Part shown: positions 45,292-57,423 of the stretch, one piece after another | Position numbering within the stretch: position 1 is the first letter of the stretch | Layout: every line of letters starts with the position of its first letter | DNA from: Gentiana macrophylla | Taxonomy: Eukaryota; Streptophyta; Magnoliopsida; Gentianales; Gentianaceae | Direction: 5' to 3' | Assembly (NCBI GenBank): GCA_026214975.1 | Contig: CM047805.1 | Coordinates: 113,641,845 to 113,705,844 of the forward strand | DNA: 64,000 nucleotides | The notes under the pieces: model-generated | What the model saw: the letters and a program-made list of their open reading frames with translations, nothing else | What the model was told of the DNA's origin: nothing | Database searches by the model: none | Made by a program: the position numbers and the translations under genes

Positions 45292-47031
45292 GTGCGAGAA
45301 ATAGAGCCTATATCTTCTGTGGATTTAGGAGGAACCATTCATAGACCTTCGTGGCACAAATTCATTGACTTACAATTGACTGGTAAGCTGTTAAGATCAT
45401 CGCTAGATGAGCCACCAAGGAACTTAACGTTGAAACCTTTGTCATCTCACCTGAAGTACGTGTACTTACGAGATGACACTCTCCCCCTCATAATTTCATC
45501 GTTATTATCACCTTCAGAGGAGGAGAAACTTTTAAGAGTACTGAGAGAGCATAAGAGAGCGTTTGGGTGGACGATTGCAAATATTCGAAGAATAAGCCCA
45601 TCAGTGTGCATGCATAAGATCTCTGTAGATCCGGAGAAGAAAGCAGTAGCTCAACCTCAAAGGAGGTTGACACAACAACTAAAGGATGTTTTTAAGGAAG
45701 AGATCATAAAGATGTTAGAAATGAGAATCATTTTCCCAATTGCAGACAGTTATTGGGTAAGCCCGATTCATGTGGTGCCCAAGAAGGGAGGATTCATTGT
45801 CCAACCTAATGAGTCTGATGAATTAATCCCTGTGAGACAGATTATTGGACATCGAGTTTGCATAGACTTTAGGAAACTGAATGATGCAACTCGTACAGAT
45901 CATTTTCCCCTACCATTCATTGATCAGATGTTAGAAAGATAAAGCGGTCATGCATTTTATTGTTTCTTAGATGGACATTCTGGTTATTATCAGATCCATA
46001 TTGCACCCGAGGACCAAGAAAAAACCACTTTCACATGCCCCTATGGTACTTTTGCGTACAATCGCTTGCCTTTTGGGTTATGCAATGCACCTGCAACTTT
46101 CCAAAGGTGCATGATGTCATTATTTGCAAACATGGTGGAAGATTTTCTAGAGATTTTCATGGATGATTTCTCTGTATTTGGAGATAGCTTTGATAAATGC
46201 TTGGACAATTTGAATAAAGTGATATAGAGATGTGAAGAGACCAACCTTGTACTTAACTGGGAAAAATGCCATTTCATTGTTACAGAAGGAATAGTGTTGG
46301 GTCATTGGATTTCGAAGAAAGGAATGGAAGTTGATAGGGCAAAGATAGAGGTAATAGAGAAGTTACCCCCTCCAACGAACTTAAAGACGTTGCGAGCCTT
46401 TCTTGGCCATGCAGGATTTTATAGGAGGTTTATCAAAGACTTCTCTAAGGTCTCTAGAACTTTGACTGAATTACTTGCAAAGGATGTACCTTTCGTATTT
46501 GGATAAGAGTGCAAGAAAGCATTCAAAACATAAAAGCAAATGCTTATAACCGCCCCAATTATGGTAGCCCCAGGTTGGAATAAACCTTTTGAGCTTATGT
46601 GTGATGCAAGCGACATGGCAGTTAGAGCAGCCCTGGGACAAAGGGAGGATAAAACCATTAAACCTATCTATTACGCCAGTCGTACCCTTAACAGTGCCCA
46701 GAGGAATTATGCGACTACAGAGAAGGAACTCTTAGCTATCATCTTTTCATTTGACAAGTTTCGACCTTATCTGATAGGATCAAAAGTCACTTTGTTCAAT
46801 GACAACGCAGCTTTGAAATACCTTTTAACTAAGCAAGACTCCAAGCCACGATTGTTGAGATGGATTCTACTCTTAGAAGAGTTTGATGTTGAGATTAAAG
46901 ATAAAAAGGGGTCTGAGAGCCAGGTGGCTGATCACCTGTCGAGATTAACCTTGCTGGAAGAAGAGCAACCGACTAAGACCAGGGAGAGCTTTCCCGATGA
47001 AAAACTTTTTGCCATCTCAGTGGTAGCTTGA
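45292..47031 (+). pseudogene. Athila/Tat-type reverse transcriptase and RNase H, stop-interrupted
   Basis: One frame is kept across the region, with stops at 45940, 46225, 46504, 46531 and 47029. RT blocks in order: HKISVDPEKKAVAQPQRRL, SYWVSPIHVVPKKGG, CIDFRKLNDATR, FLDGHSGYYQI (first catalytic D), PFGLCNAPATFQRCM, and FMDDFSVFG (catalytic DD near 46163), then FLGHAGFYRRFIKDFSK of the connection. RNase H follows: [19 protein letters not shown] (first D), [11 protein letters not shown] (E), and [11 protein letters not shown] (D). The Gypsy domain order RT-RH-INT is intact. Most stops look like single-base changes in an otherwise aligned frame. Confidence 0.93.
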
Positions 47032-47079
47032 GTTGAATCTCAGTCCCGACAACGTACATCAAGAGAGGAGAAGTTATAG

Positions 47080-48375
47080 CCTTGGTTTTCCAATATTGTC
47101 AATTATCTAGCGGGAAGATACCTACCACCAGAATTCAATAATGCAGATAAGAAGAAGTTTTTCACGTATCTGAAGCATTATCATTGGGACGATCCCTACC
47201 TATACAAATTGTGTCATGATGCCATTCTTAGGAGATGCGCCCATGATGATGAGATTCCAAGTATTTTGCACACGTGTCATTCTAGAGAGGCTGAAGGTCA
47301 TTATGGGCCAGATAAGACAGCTGCAAAGGTACTGCAGTGTGGATTCTATTGGCCAACAATTCATAAATCTACTTACGAGTTTACAAGATCCTGTCATTCT
47401 TGTCAAATGACGGGTAATATTTCTAAGCGGAATGAGATGCCACTGCAGAGTATCTTAGAAGTGGAGTTATTCGATGTTTGGGGAATTGATTTTGTTGGGC
47501 CTTTCACATCGTCAGAATCAAATCGTTGCATCCTGGTAGCAGTTGATTATGTTTCCAAATGGGTGGAAGTTGTAGATTCACCTACTAACGATGCCAGGGT
47601 TGTCCTAAGGATTCTTAAGAAAAACATTTTGACGAGGTTTGGAGTGCCCAGAGCCATAATTAGTGACGGGGGGAGTCATTTATATAATAGGTTGTTTGAA
47701 AAATTGATGCTGAGATATGGGGTTAGACATAAGATTGCAGCAGCATATCACCCCCAGACGAGTGGACAAGTAGAAGTCACAAATAGAGAGATTAAAAGGA
47801 TCTTAGAGAAGACTGTGAATCCCATGAGGAAGGATTGGTCTTTGAAATTAGATGACGCTCTTTGGGCGTACAAAACCGCTTATAGGACCACGATTGGGAT
47901 GTCACCATATATGATAGTGTTTTGAAAAGCATGTCATTTACCGATAGAACTCGAGCACCGAGCGCTGTGGGCTACGAGGTTTCTAAACATGGATGAGAAT
48001 TTAGCCGGTGAAAAGAGGATGCTAGAATTAAATAGACTGGAAGAGTTTAGACTTCAAGCGTATGAAAATGCAAGGATTTACAAGGAAAGAACGAAACGCC
48101 TGCATGATGAGAGGATTCTGAACCGCACATTTCAAGTGGGAGATAAAATGATGGTGTACAACTTGTGTCTTCGTCTTTTTCCTGGTAAGTTGAAGTTTAG
48201 ATGGTATGGACCACATGTAGTCACGAAAGTCTTCAATTCAGGAGCATGTGAAGTTAGACATGACTACTCTGGGCAGACTTTCTTAGTTAACGGCCACAAG
48301 CTGAAACATTACCTAGAGCACAAGTATAACCCTGAATTGGAAGTATTTACGTTGACAGAGCCAGAATATGAATAA
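47080..48375 (+). pseudogene. Athila/Tat-type integrase, one internal stop
   Basis: Integrase joins the cDNA to the target. The frame follows RNase H after stops at 47029 and 47077. It has the N-terminal HHCC zinc finger (H and H near 47273-47302, C..C in SCHSCQ near 47392-47406). The catalytic core carries WGIDFVGPF (first D), [12 protein letters not shown] (second D) and [15 protein letters not shown] (E). TGA at 47923-47925 replaces one codon; the same frame continues with CHLPIELEHRALWA and KERTKRLHDERI. It ends with a GPHVVTKVF...VNGHKLKHYL module at TAA 48373-48375. No chromodomain is seen, as expected for this lineage. Confidence 0.93.
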
Positions 48376-49748
48376 AGGAGCCCTAATAGTACAATCGAGC
48401 TGACATAAATTCAGAACTATTTCTAAAACCATTATTTATTGCTTTTGTTTATTTTATTTTGAGTCATTAAAGTTGCATGACAACCGCAAGGTTTTTTCCA
48501 TCACATATATCTTCAGTCACTTGGCTAAAGATATATGTGATTTTTTCCTTCACGATTCTCATGTGATACCCTCGGAAAAGTTTTCGCGTCTTGCTTAGGC
48601 CGATAAAAGAATAAAGTGGCTTAAACTATTTTTGCGCATTCCGCCGGTATAATTACCGCCACCTTATTTTCTTATTGCCCTTTGCATGTTACTCATAGTT
48701 TTTTGGAAGAATTTTGGAAAACAGGTAACAACTTGGAAGAGGAATGACCTAGGAGCTAATAATTCTGCTCTGGGATTCATTTTGACTCAGCCGATCAATT
48801 CCAGAGCTAAGTACCTTTTCTTTTCTTTATTATTAGTCATTGGGGACAATGTCTATAATAAGTGGGGGGTAGGCGTCTTAGCTGGATAATCGAAAAAGGG
48901 AATAATTTTGAAATTTTAAACACTGTTTTTAGCTTGCTTATTGCACATTTTCGAGTAAGGAATCGGTAGAAAAGGAGCCCAAGTTCAATTTGAAGTGATC
49001 TATAGCATATTCAATTTAGTATGAAAGAACGAGCATATGTTATGTTGCATGAAGTAGTAACTTATTAATTATTATTCTATCATTGCAATCAATATTTGAG
49101 AACATAATCTGAGTGAGAAGTGTTTAAGATTAGATGATGAGTTGTTTTAACCGGGAATCATTATTTGTCTGTCTATATACTTCAACAAATTGTTGTAAGA
49201 CAATGGAAGCAACTTGGCTGGTGAAAGGTGACCGGGACAAACGGACTTGTGAGAGAAAGAGAGAAAAGTGAGGAAATCGAGAAAAAAAAATGATGAAAAA
49301 AAAATTGAAAAAAAGAAGAAAAAATATATGCAATAAAGGCAGTGAGGGAAGCGAACTCGTGTAAAAAGGGCACGACCATCGCATAAAAAGAAACAAACGA
49401 GGACTTAAGAGCATGGTCAGTCCCCGAGTCTGCCCGACCCAATTAAGGTACCATGTTGTGTAACCAAGTCTGAAGGCAAGATGAGCGAGTGTATGCTCAG
49501 GTAAGTTAAGATTGAGTGGTTAGTACAACTTGATTCTCTTCACGAACGCACTATCACAACTGATTCATCACACGACACATTGATGCGTGGTAAGTAGTGA
49601 TTAATGGGGAGCTTATGGATTGTGGTTTAATGTATGTTTCTGTCGGAAATCTTGATTGAATATGTGGTAGTTGATGGAGATTGCTCTTGGAGGTACATTC
49701 CGCCTTGATACTCTGCTCGCGGACGAACAAAAGGCTAGTGGGGGTAGT
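48376..49748 (+). other. 3' untranslated region of Athila/Tat-type element
   Basis: Between the pol stop and the right LTR there is no env-like frame. Contents: a 14-bp perfect stem-loop at 48500-48541, GTGGGGGGTAGGCG near 48862, an A-rich block at 49257-49330, and AGTGGGGGTAG just before the LTR as the likely polypurine tract. Minus-strand open frames at 49130-49442 are by-products of the A-rich block. Confidence 0.7.
48500..48541 (+). other. Perfect 14-bp stem-loop downstream of pol
   Basis: ATCACATATATCTT (48500-48513) and AAGATATATGTGAT (48528-48541) are exact reverse complements around a 14-nt loop. Flanking T-runs (GTTTTTTCC and TTTTTTCC) continue a partial direct repeat. It lies 125 bp after the pol stop. 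Confidence 0.8.
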
Positions 49749-51161
49749 TGATGATGGTTAAAATAGTCTATCCTACGGCATCAACATTCTATCCATTATG
49801 AGCTAAAAATAGTTGTTTCGACCTATAAATACGAACCATTTGAGTTGAATAGCATATGTCGGGTTCGTGAGTCGAGAAATCTGCACTTAGCATTTATTTT
49901 CCCGGTTTCAATATTATTTCGTGTATTATTTGATTATTTTCAAGATACGAAATATTGGGTTGGGCATGATGGACGAATCTGGAGTGGACTGAACGAAAAG
50001 AATAGGCCTAGGGTATTCCAGAACCTTCCAGGTTAAGTCGGCTGAAGAAAAAGGACAAAAATACCCCCGGTAACCCGGGAGGCGGTGCCGACTTACCGAG
50101 CTTCCGTAATCTTCAGAAACGTGTTTTCTTGAACGAGGGGTAGAACTAGATGTTTCTAAGTCGGTTTAGATAGCTATAAATAAGAGGGTTTGCCTCAGAA
50201 CAAAATGTACCCAAATTATTCAAGGCAAATTTTGCAATAAAAGTTCTTTGTTCTTTATTTTATGAGTTCTGGTCGGAGAGACGACGGAGTCGCCGCCTAA
50301 GGAGAGATCCGAGGGAGATCTACGCTCATCTTCGAGGGTATGGTTTTCTGTCTTTTCCAAGATGTATATCTATCGTTGTTCTATTCGACTAGTATGTTTT
50401 AATTGCTTATTTAGTTTAATTACGTAGTAGTTAGTTTATTTTACCCCATGCGTTATAGATCTTATTCGTTGGTGAAGAAATCATGGAATAGTAGTTGCGT
50501 TCTTCAGATCTGCGACGGTCTATATCGCTAGATCTGAATACCTAGTAAATTACTAATTCATGATAATCGGCGCCAGCTATGTTCATCGATAGATTTAATT
50601 TACATGTTAGTAGCCTGATCAACTATTTGCATGTCATCGTAAACTAGCATGAAATACAAATAGTGAAGTGCTATGTTTGGACATTATCTTGAATGGACCC
50701 AGAACGTCTTCGATCAATGTCGATACCGCTCAGCGGGTTTTGCGGTATGAGTTAGCACTCAATATCGGCACTCTAGTTCTTTATGCATATGGGCTATTAC
50801 GGACCAATTAAGGAGGATAGCTTATGTATAGATTGTCTACTATCATTGTCGGAGTAGATAGGGTTAGGAGTTGTACCCGTAGCTGAACAATGAATAAATT
50901 CATCAATGGGGAGGACTGTTGCATGTGTGGGGGGAAATAACTAATTACTCATACTTGAATTAATACATTAGAAACTCATTTTGCTTCGTGTGAACTAGCA
51001 TAACCTTGTTAGTTTGAGGAACCAATTTTACTACCGTCTATATTATAGTTGGTCGTAGACCATATCCGTGACAAGCTCAATCTTGATAATTAGACGTTCT
51101 TATGAGTCTCTGTGGGATCGAGACATAGTCATATTGCTAGTAAGTGCCTTGCACGCGATCA
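49749..51161 (+). mobile_element. Athila/Tat-type right LTR
   Basis: The 1413-bp LTR starts TGATGATGG and ends CGCGATCA. It aligns with the left LTR but lacks about 30 bp near its end (after GTGGGATCGA, 51120). A TATAAATA box is at 50175 and an AATAAA signal follows. Confidence 0.93.
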
Positions 51162-51166
51162 GCGGG

Positions 51167-52535
51167 TCACGTGTAAGTCACTGATACTAGCCAGTGGACT
51201 AAGTCCATCGTAGTATAGCAAACGAGCAAGGGTTTATCCCATAGAGACATGAGCAAACACTTTAAATGAAAGAACTAAGGCATGGTTAAAAAGACAAATA
51301 GCGGTCATTGACCAACATTAATAAGAAAATGAAATAAAATAACTTCCCCTTCCTCCCAACCATTCTACCTACCTTGGTATTAATTAATCTTCCTCAATCA
51401 ATGACTCCGTAATTTCCTAGGATACTAGATTTGTAAGTCTTCATATTATTCAACTTCGGTTGCTATCCCCCAATGTAGCCAATCTTCTTTTTGATTAGAC
51501 AGTTGGCCCTATGTCCAGTTAACCTACCTTAAGCTGTACTAACATCACAAGCATTAAGAATTAGGGATTGTGAAAGTGAACCAAAACCTCATCTGGACAG
51601 CCATTGACAATGGCTGGTAGTACCTAAACGATCGATTAACTATGTCCTACCTAACACTTCAAGAATGTTCCTTCATGCTAATTTTTTATAATGAATACCA
51701 GACTGGCCAGATCCGACACACGTAAGTTAAACCTTAAAATCCTTAGAATTAGTGTTTCTAGGTTGCCCCACCATGGCGGTAAAGACCGTTGCCGTGGCTG
51801 GTGTGGCGAATCCTATATTCTGAGTTTACATGTTATGATTCTTGTTTTACTGGTTAATTTTAGTGCATTAATCATGAAGACTAGTTGTTAACGCATTAAT
51901 TCATAACTAATCTATCAATTATCAAAAATACGAAGGAATGTCAAAGCTTCATAACTTGACAATGGAGACTAGCTTGATCAACTCAAGCTAGTTGATTTCT
52001 TAGGGAAGAAGGGAATAAAAAGACTTGCTGAAGAATTCAAGAAAGCCTTTATTTCATATATGTTTGAATACAATTGTATTACACATCTGTCCCCAACATT
52101 ATTATGACTGCTACCGACCATATATAGCATAGATAACCGACTCTGCAAGAAAAAACCCTATCCTACTTAAAATCCCGTGTGTAAGGTAGGTGTTGTGTTT
52201 TCGTCTGTGCCGCGCCCGATAGGCCTCGCCGCAGCTAGGCTGGACTTCTCCAATTTCAGCATAATTCTCTTATTTGGCCTTTTCTCTCTAGCCTATGCCT
52301 TTATTATGGCTTTGATCCAATTTCCTTTATGCTCCCCAAAATGGATTTCTCTAAAAATCATGCAAAACAAGGCAAAGCAATAACAATTCAAGGGGTAAAC
52401 CATGCAAATGCAGAATTGTAAACCAATGTCTGCTCACAATGCAATCGACTTATAAATCATACAATTATTAGGTTATTTCTCATCAATCAATCATTTTCGG
52501 GGTACACAAGATATAAAATATACTACCAATTTACC
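51167..52535 (-). mobile_element. Probable LTR debris of another Tat-like element, minus orientation
   Basis: The minus strand between 51270 and 51190 reads GTCTCTATGGGATAAACCC, then a TTTGCTATACTACGATGGAC stretch, then a CTGGCTAGTA tail. This is the layout at the 3' end of the Athila-type LTRs here (GAGTCTCTATGGGATCGACC, a CTACTACAATAGG stretch, then TTGCTAGTAAG). No matching right end or target duplication was found, so length and completeness are unknown. Confidence 0.45.
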
Positions 52536-52539
52536 GATA

Positions 52540-54300
52540 TCATTTGCACTGGTTCAGTTCTTGATGCCACAGATGGTTATGCAAAAAGATAGAAGAAAAT
52601 CTTTGCAGAAACTCAGAAAAATGATATGTAAAGTGATAAGAAGCAAGCATAAAATATGAAAAACATACAATGGCCAAGCTCAAGTTGAGCTCGGACTGAT
52701 TGTTGTTAGAGAGACGATGGGCAAGTTGCTCATCCCTGGAAAGGATGCAACCTCGCGCCCAATCATTGGCCACAAAAGGATTCCATAATTGGGCATATGT
52801 CTTCCAAAGACCAATTGTGGCAAAAATAGATGGGGTGGAATGTTTAGAAGGTCCACTAAGAAATATCAAAAGGAAATTGAATGGTATCCCAAGGATGAGG
52901 AAGACTCATCTAGGATGAGATAAGGGTATATAGAGGCCGCTCCTCCACAACAATATTTTCCTTCGGTGATATGCAAAGCCCGGGTCAGCGGCGTCCTTGG
53001 AGTCTCTACTTTTGGAGGAATCATGATCCCTCTCATTGCTTTCATCATGTTTTCTCTTGGTCCTCTTAGTAGAAGGATGGGCAACAGTGTCAAAAGTCGG
53101 AAAATCAATAACGAGCTTAGGGGCACAAGATTGGCTAGGGATAGCAGGGATCTCCTAGGTCTGCTAGTTTCCTCAGTAGAAACCGCAGTATGTTAAGTTT
53201 CTAAGACAGAAGCAGTAACTCCCCCAGAAGTGCTCGTAATACCGTGAACTTTGGTTCTCTCCGCCCTGACAACGAGCTCGGAAAAATCAAACACGGTAAT
53301 ATTTGGTTAAAAAATTTTAGTACATTTACTCAATAAACATAGATAAAAACAAAAATACAAGACGCAACAGATAAATTAGAAGTGGGAAATCCTACAGTGT
53401 TTTATTTATTTAGGAGAAAGCGATTTGTAGCCTTCAGATCAACACTTTAACTGGCCGACCTAAGTAGCTCGGATGTAAAAGTAGATGAAGGAAGGAGATC
53501 CTAGGATTGGTTATAGCATGCAACTGGTGCTTAAGTAACATTTTGGGTACCCGATCAGTACCCAGTTCATTTGTTCTCCAATAGCCCATATGAGGCATAT
53601 AAGCAGTACGGATATAAAAGACTCGTTCCTGCCACCCCTCAACATGGAGGGGATTCCTAGCCAGGAAGCTTACACGTACCTCTCAGTTATCAGAAGTCCT
53701 ACAGGAATAATAGCAACCAGGAGTGTGACCAAACATGTTACGTCAAAAGAATGTCTTTAAAAATGGTATGGAGAGCCTACTATCCATCAAACGACAGACA
53801 AGAGCAAAACTAATGATGCTCTTAATCCCATTGAGGCCAGGGATATTTAGGCTATAAACCTAGCGAATGGTAAGTCAACACACTGCATATGGCCGGAATA
53901 AGTGGAAACCTAAGGCCAACCTCTAACTGCTCGGCATACACGATGCAATAACCTAAAAGGGGTCGATTGGCACATTCGCCGGTGGTAGGAAGAAAAGGTT
54001 TGAACACACCTAGGTCGATCCCATACTTCTCGCACAGACCTAACATCTATGTCCAGAACAGGGTCGTAGGGATGTAACTCACCAGGGAGTTGCTTTAAGT
54101 CTATTCTAGAAGACACCTCCTCAACAGAGAGTTCACCATAAAACTCGCTAAATTCCAAGACCTAGATAGGGAGGAAGACGCAGAGAAGGGAGCCAAACAA
54201 GTGGCTCTGGCTCCATAATTACCGGAAGCCTCCATGAGATTAAGAGGGATTTAAAACTCAGAAAAGCAGGATGAAGAAAACGCTACTTGTCGAAGGACTA
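52540..54300 (-). pseudogene. Decayed gag-like ORF of a plant gypsy-type transposon
   Basis: Two minus-strand frames, 54158-53910 and 54046-53852, overlap and look like one frameshifted coding region. The second contains EQLEVGLRFPLIPAICSVL followed by LTYHSLGL. This resembles the 'putative gypsy type transposon' domain (PF04195), with its GLRFPLHP...LL..YGL block. Further along (53700-53550) the minus strand gives LHVEGWQERVFYIR, as in the following GWK.RFFFV block of that family. Below about 53400 I recognise nothing. The fragment probably comes from the gag side of an LTR element. Confidence 0.55.
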
Positions 54301-55379
54301 GAAGGATCTATGAGTAAGGTTCAATAGAGCTCAATTTTCACAGGAGCGATCGTCGGAAGCAAAAAGCGTAAAAATGTTCGGTCAAAGAGTAAGCCCAAGT
54401 CAAAGACAACTCTTTTTTTTTTTTCTTAAAATCCCCGGTATCCGGAATCAACTGGTCCGATTAATCCGGAGTTCGACCCGGGTCATGCTTGCAGAGTCTG
54501 ACTCATACTCAGGGATAAGCCCCGGAAAAGACAACTCATTTTACTAAGTTGTGATTAGAATCGAAACAATGTGTTAAAACTATTTAAAGAAGATGTTGCA
54601 AGTAATGTGATAAGAATTAAGAAGTAATCGATTTACAAACAACCCCCAACGAAGGTAATGATTTTTCAAACAAAAAAGTTGCAACAAGAACTGAAACAAG
54701 ATTTTACAGTAGTATTAATCAAACAAGATGTTCACAGTACTATTGGAAAAGATGTAACAAGTAATGTGATACACCATCCCACCCACTTATTGCAACATTT
54801 ACATCATATAGTGACCGGTAACTATTAACTAATTGTCTGTTTCGCTTAATTAAGAAACTGGTTTTTTTTTTTTAAAGGATTAACAAAGTGTTAGTATATA
54901 TGCAAAAAAAAACAAAAAAAAAACAAAAAACAAAGTGTTAGTAGAACTAAAACCCGTGTTTTACGCTGCGCATGCTCTTCTTTTGAAAAAAATTCTGCTA
55001 CGCATCATTATATTTTATCATTTTCCAAGTGTTTTCAACAAACTTCATTGCGTGTTGAATGGTGGCTCTTTGGTAATCGTTTTCCGGCAAATTAACATCT
55101 TCAGAAAGTCAATTAAATTATTACCCATTAGCGCTGGGTTATAACTGTGGTTGTTTATTCCCAAAAAAACAAACAATTAAGGGGCAACTGTCTAAGCATG
55201 GATCCCTTGTTGTACTCACACATCACAACATTGATATGATAGAAGGATAAATGAGTAAATTACTTATGTGAAGTAAAAATTATGAAACAAGTTGCATAGC
55301 AGAAACATACAACAAACGATCCGGAGTGCAACTGCCCTCCCCATGTTTGAAAAAAATATACGAATATGTGTACTATATA
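54301..55379. other. Unassigned intergenic stretch
   Basis: No gene is supported. It holds a T-run at 54413-54424, poly-A blocks at 54903-54930, and a small direct repeat, AACAAAGTGTTAGTA, at 54881 and about 54930. The open frame at 54935-55144 has no motif. Confidence 0.4.
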
Positions 55380-55650
55380 CTACCTCCCTCCCATAAATGT
55401 GCACATTTTACTATTTACGCGGATTAAAAAACTCAATTAATATGTTGTGTTTAAGTAATAATAGTCATATATACCCCTATCTTATAATTAATGCTTGTTT
55501 TGGAATATGAAATGAACTAACAACAATAAATGTTAGGCTACGGGTATGTTTGGAAAAAGAGTATTAACTGAAGTATTGGTTTTCTAAATGAAAATTTTTA
55601 TGCTACAAAACTTTATTCAAAAGTAGACACTTTTTATGGGACGGAGGTAG
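55380..55650. mobile_element. Stowaway MITE (Tc1/mariner)
   Basis: The ends CTACCTCCCTCCCATAAA and TTTATGGGACGGAGGTAG are inverted repeats with one mismatch, flanked by TA on both sides (55378-55379 and 55651-55652). The element is 271 bp, AT-rich inside and noncoding, all typical of Stowaway. Confidence 0.93.
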
Positions 55651-55813
55651 TATTATGTTTACCTCCTCTTAACAATTTCCATTTTCACTCCTTACCCAAT
55701 ATTCCGCGTCCAGAGCTGATGACAATAATAACAAACGGTGTATTATTGACCAAATTATCCTTCATTACCATGAGTATATGTGCATTTCTCCAATTGTGAT
55801 CACAGTTTTTCCT

Positions 55814-56364
55814 AGGGGTGTTCACGGATACGGTTTATCTGAAAATCGAACCGATCCGAGGTCATTCGGTTCAGTTCGGTTAATACTCATTTTCAGTTCG
55901 TTTTCGGTTAATAATATAGAGAAACCAAAAAATTCGGTTCGGTTACAGTTCACGCTACAATTTAGACGTAACCACCGAATTAAAACCGAACAACTAACCG
56001 AACCGAACTGTACCAAACAAATAAGCGTAACCGAACCGTTTATATCCAATATGTATAATTAGCTTTTATAACCAAAATATTATATTTTTTTATAAAAATT
56101 GCTTATAACCGAACCGTTATCCAAACCGTTTATAACCAAATGAAAAACCAAATAAAAAACCGAACCGTTTATGACCAAATAGAATTGTTAAATTTTATTT
56201 CGGTTATCGGATAACCAAACCGAACCGAACCATATATTTCAGTTCGGTTCGGTTCAGTTTCCTAAAGCAAACGGTTCGGTTTCGGTTTCGGATACTTACT
56301 AACCGAAATTTTCGGTTCGGTTACGGCCATTAACCGTATCGAACTGAACCGTGAATACTTCCCT
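55814..56364. mobile_element. hAT-like non-autonomous element rich in ACCGAACCG repeats
   Basis: The ends AGGGGTGTTCACGG and CCGTGAATACTTCCCT are imperfect inverted repeats. The interior is filled with GGTTCGGTT on one side and AACCGAACC on the other, so the element can fold on itself. Flanks TTTTTCCT and CCCTTCCT are similar but not identical, perhaps a decayed 8-bp duplication. AGGGGTGT ends with CGGTTCGG interiors are common in plant hAT MITEs. Open frames on both strands at 55778-56062 follow from this repeat structure. Confidence 0.7.
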
Positions 56365-56778
56365 CCCTTCCTTGCGGATATACAATTAATAAAATTTAAA
56401 CAACTATAAATTTTTGGAAGTAGACTTTAAAAAACTATATTTCTTGCACCATTTTTTCCTTCTTAATTTTTATATTGAATGCCGATTGGGATTCAGGGAT
56501 CTTGAATGTTTTAACGTGGCTTCATTGGGAAAGTAAGTGTGGCGCCTTCTGTCTTTACCTACTTCATTGTTTGGTCACGTATTTCCAACAATTATTATTG
56601 TAATTCGACTTTCTTGGCGCCAGGCTTAACCTCTAAGCAATCCTTCATGTGTCAGAGTTTTTTAGTATTGATTCTTAATGTCTTGAGTTGATGATATGTA
56701 TAGCTTGATTGTATTAGATATACCACAACTAATAATGAGATTAATTAATTGAGGCTTGATCTTTGATACATTGTTATT
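56365..56778. other. Unassigned stretch; possible decayed PBS at its right end
   Basis: No gene was recognised. The last bases before the LTR (about 56757-56773, GATCTTTGATACATTGT) resemble a minus-strand GGTATCAGAGC-type PBS with several changes, which would fit a 5' LTR starting at 56779. Confidence 0.35.
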
Positions 56779-57008
56779 TGTTGGTCCCTTTGAAATCTTG
56801 AGACAAGTTAGATAAGGGGTGAATAAACTTGTCCAACTTTGAGTTTTAAAACTTAGATGAAGTTAAATTAGCTGACTAACTAGAGTTCAGTTGAGTTTTA
56901 GGCAGCAGGTAAATAAAACCTTTTAAATCTGTTTTCAAAACCGAATAAGTGATTATGTGTTCAGGTTTGCTAAGTCTGAGGTAGTCTACTTGACTGAAAA
57001 TAAATGCA

Positions 57009-57013
57009 GAAAG
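57009..57013. repeat. TRIM target-site duplication, left copy
   Basis: GAAAG, repeated at 57674-57678 immediately after the last TRIM LTR. Confidence 0.9.
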
Positions 57014-57094
57014 TGTTAGGATCAAGCGCTTACCGTTGTACTAAAACCAATTGGTTGTAGTAAGGTGCTACTTTATTTCTTATATACTTTAACA
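57014..57094 (-). repeat. TRIM LTR-A (81 bp)
   Basis: Starts TGTTAGGATCAAGCGC and ends ATATACTTTAACA; identical by eye to 57593-57673. Confidence 0.95.
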
Positions 57095-57263
57095 CTCCCC
57101 CTCAAGTGTGGGCCTATCACAAGGCTAAGCCAACTAGGCAGCCGGAGCCAACTAGGCTCCAATAACAAAGAGGCCCAACACGTGCATCACGTGCACAATA
57201 TAAATGAGGAAATAATAATGTTTATAGCCAGGTTCGAACTCGAGACCTATGGCTCCGATACCA

Positions 57264-57423
57264 TGTTAAAGATCAAGCGCTTACCAGTTCTCCTAAAAGC
57301 TATAGCTGTTAAGGAAGGCGCTACTATATTTCTTATATCAACATGTTAAAGATCAAGCGCTTACCAGTTCTCCTAAAAGCTATAGCTGTTAAGGAAGGCG
57401 CTACTATATTTCTTATATCAACA
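57264..57423 (-). repeat. TRIM LTR-B and LTR-C, head-to-tail without spacer
   Basis: Two identical 80-bp copies starting TGTTAAAGATCAAGCGC and ending TTATATCAACA (57264-57343 and 57344-57423). They differ from A/D at about 20 positions, so they represent a different subfamily of the same LTR. Confidence 0.95.

Larger units (their letters stand above)
31438..51166 (+). mobile_element. Athila/Tat-type Ty3/gypsy element, nearly complete, hosting a Copia insertion
   Basis: The element spans 31443-51161. Flanks are GCTGG (31438-31442) and GCGGG (51162-51166), a 5-bp target duplication with one mismatch. In order: left LTR (split by a Copia element), PBS, leader with stem-loop, gag, protease, RT, RNase H, integrase, 1.37-kb untranslated region, polypurine stretch, right LTR. 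The gag and protease sequences (WLLSLAPGS, DLGASVNLMP) and the tRNA-Asp-like PBS point to the Athila/Tat lineage. An env-like ORF, usual in Athila, is absent. At least eleven stops and two frameshifts inactivate the polyprotein. Confidence 0.92.

Noticed and set aside
54430..54530. Segment with GTTCGACCCGGGTC, considered as a tRNA T-arm
   Set aside because: No acceptor, D- or anticodon-arm pairing could be built around it.
55778..56062. Open frames on both strands near 55.8-56.1 kb
   Set aside because: They come from GGTTCGG/CCGAACC repeats of a hAT-like foldback element.
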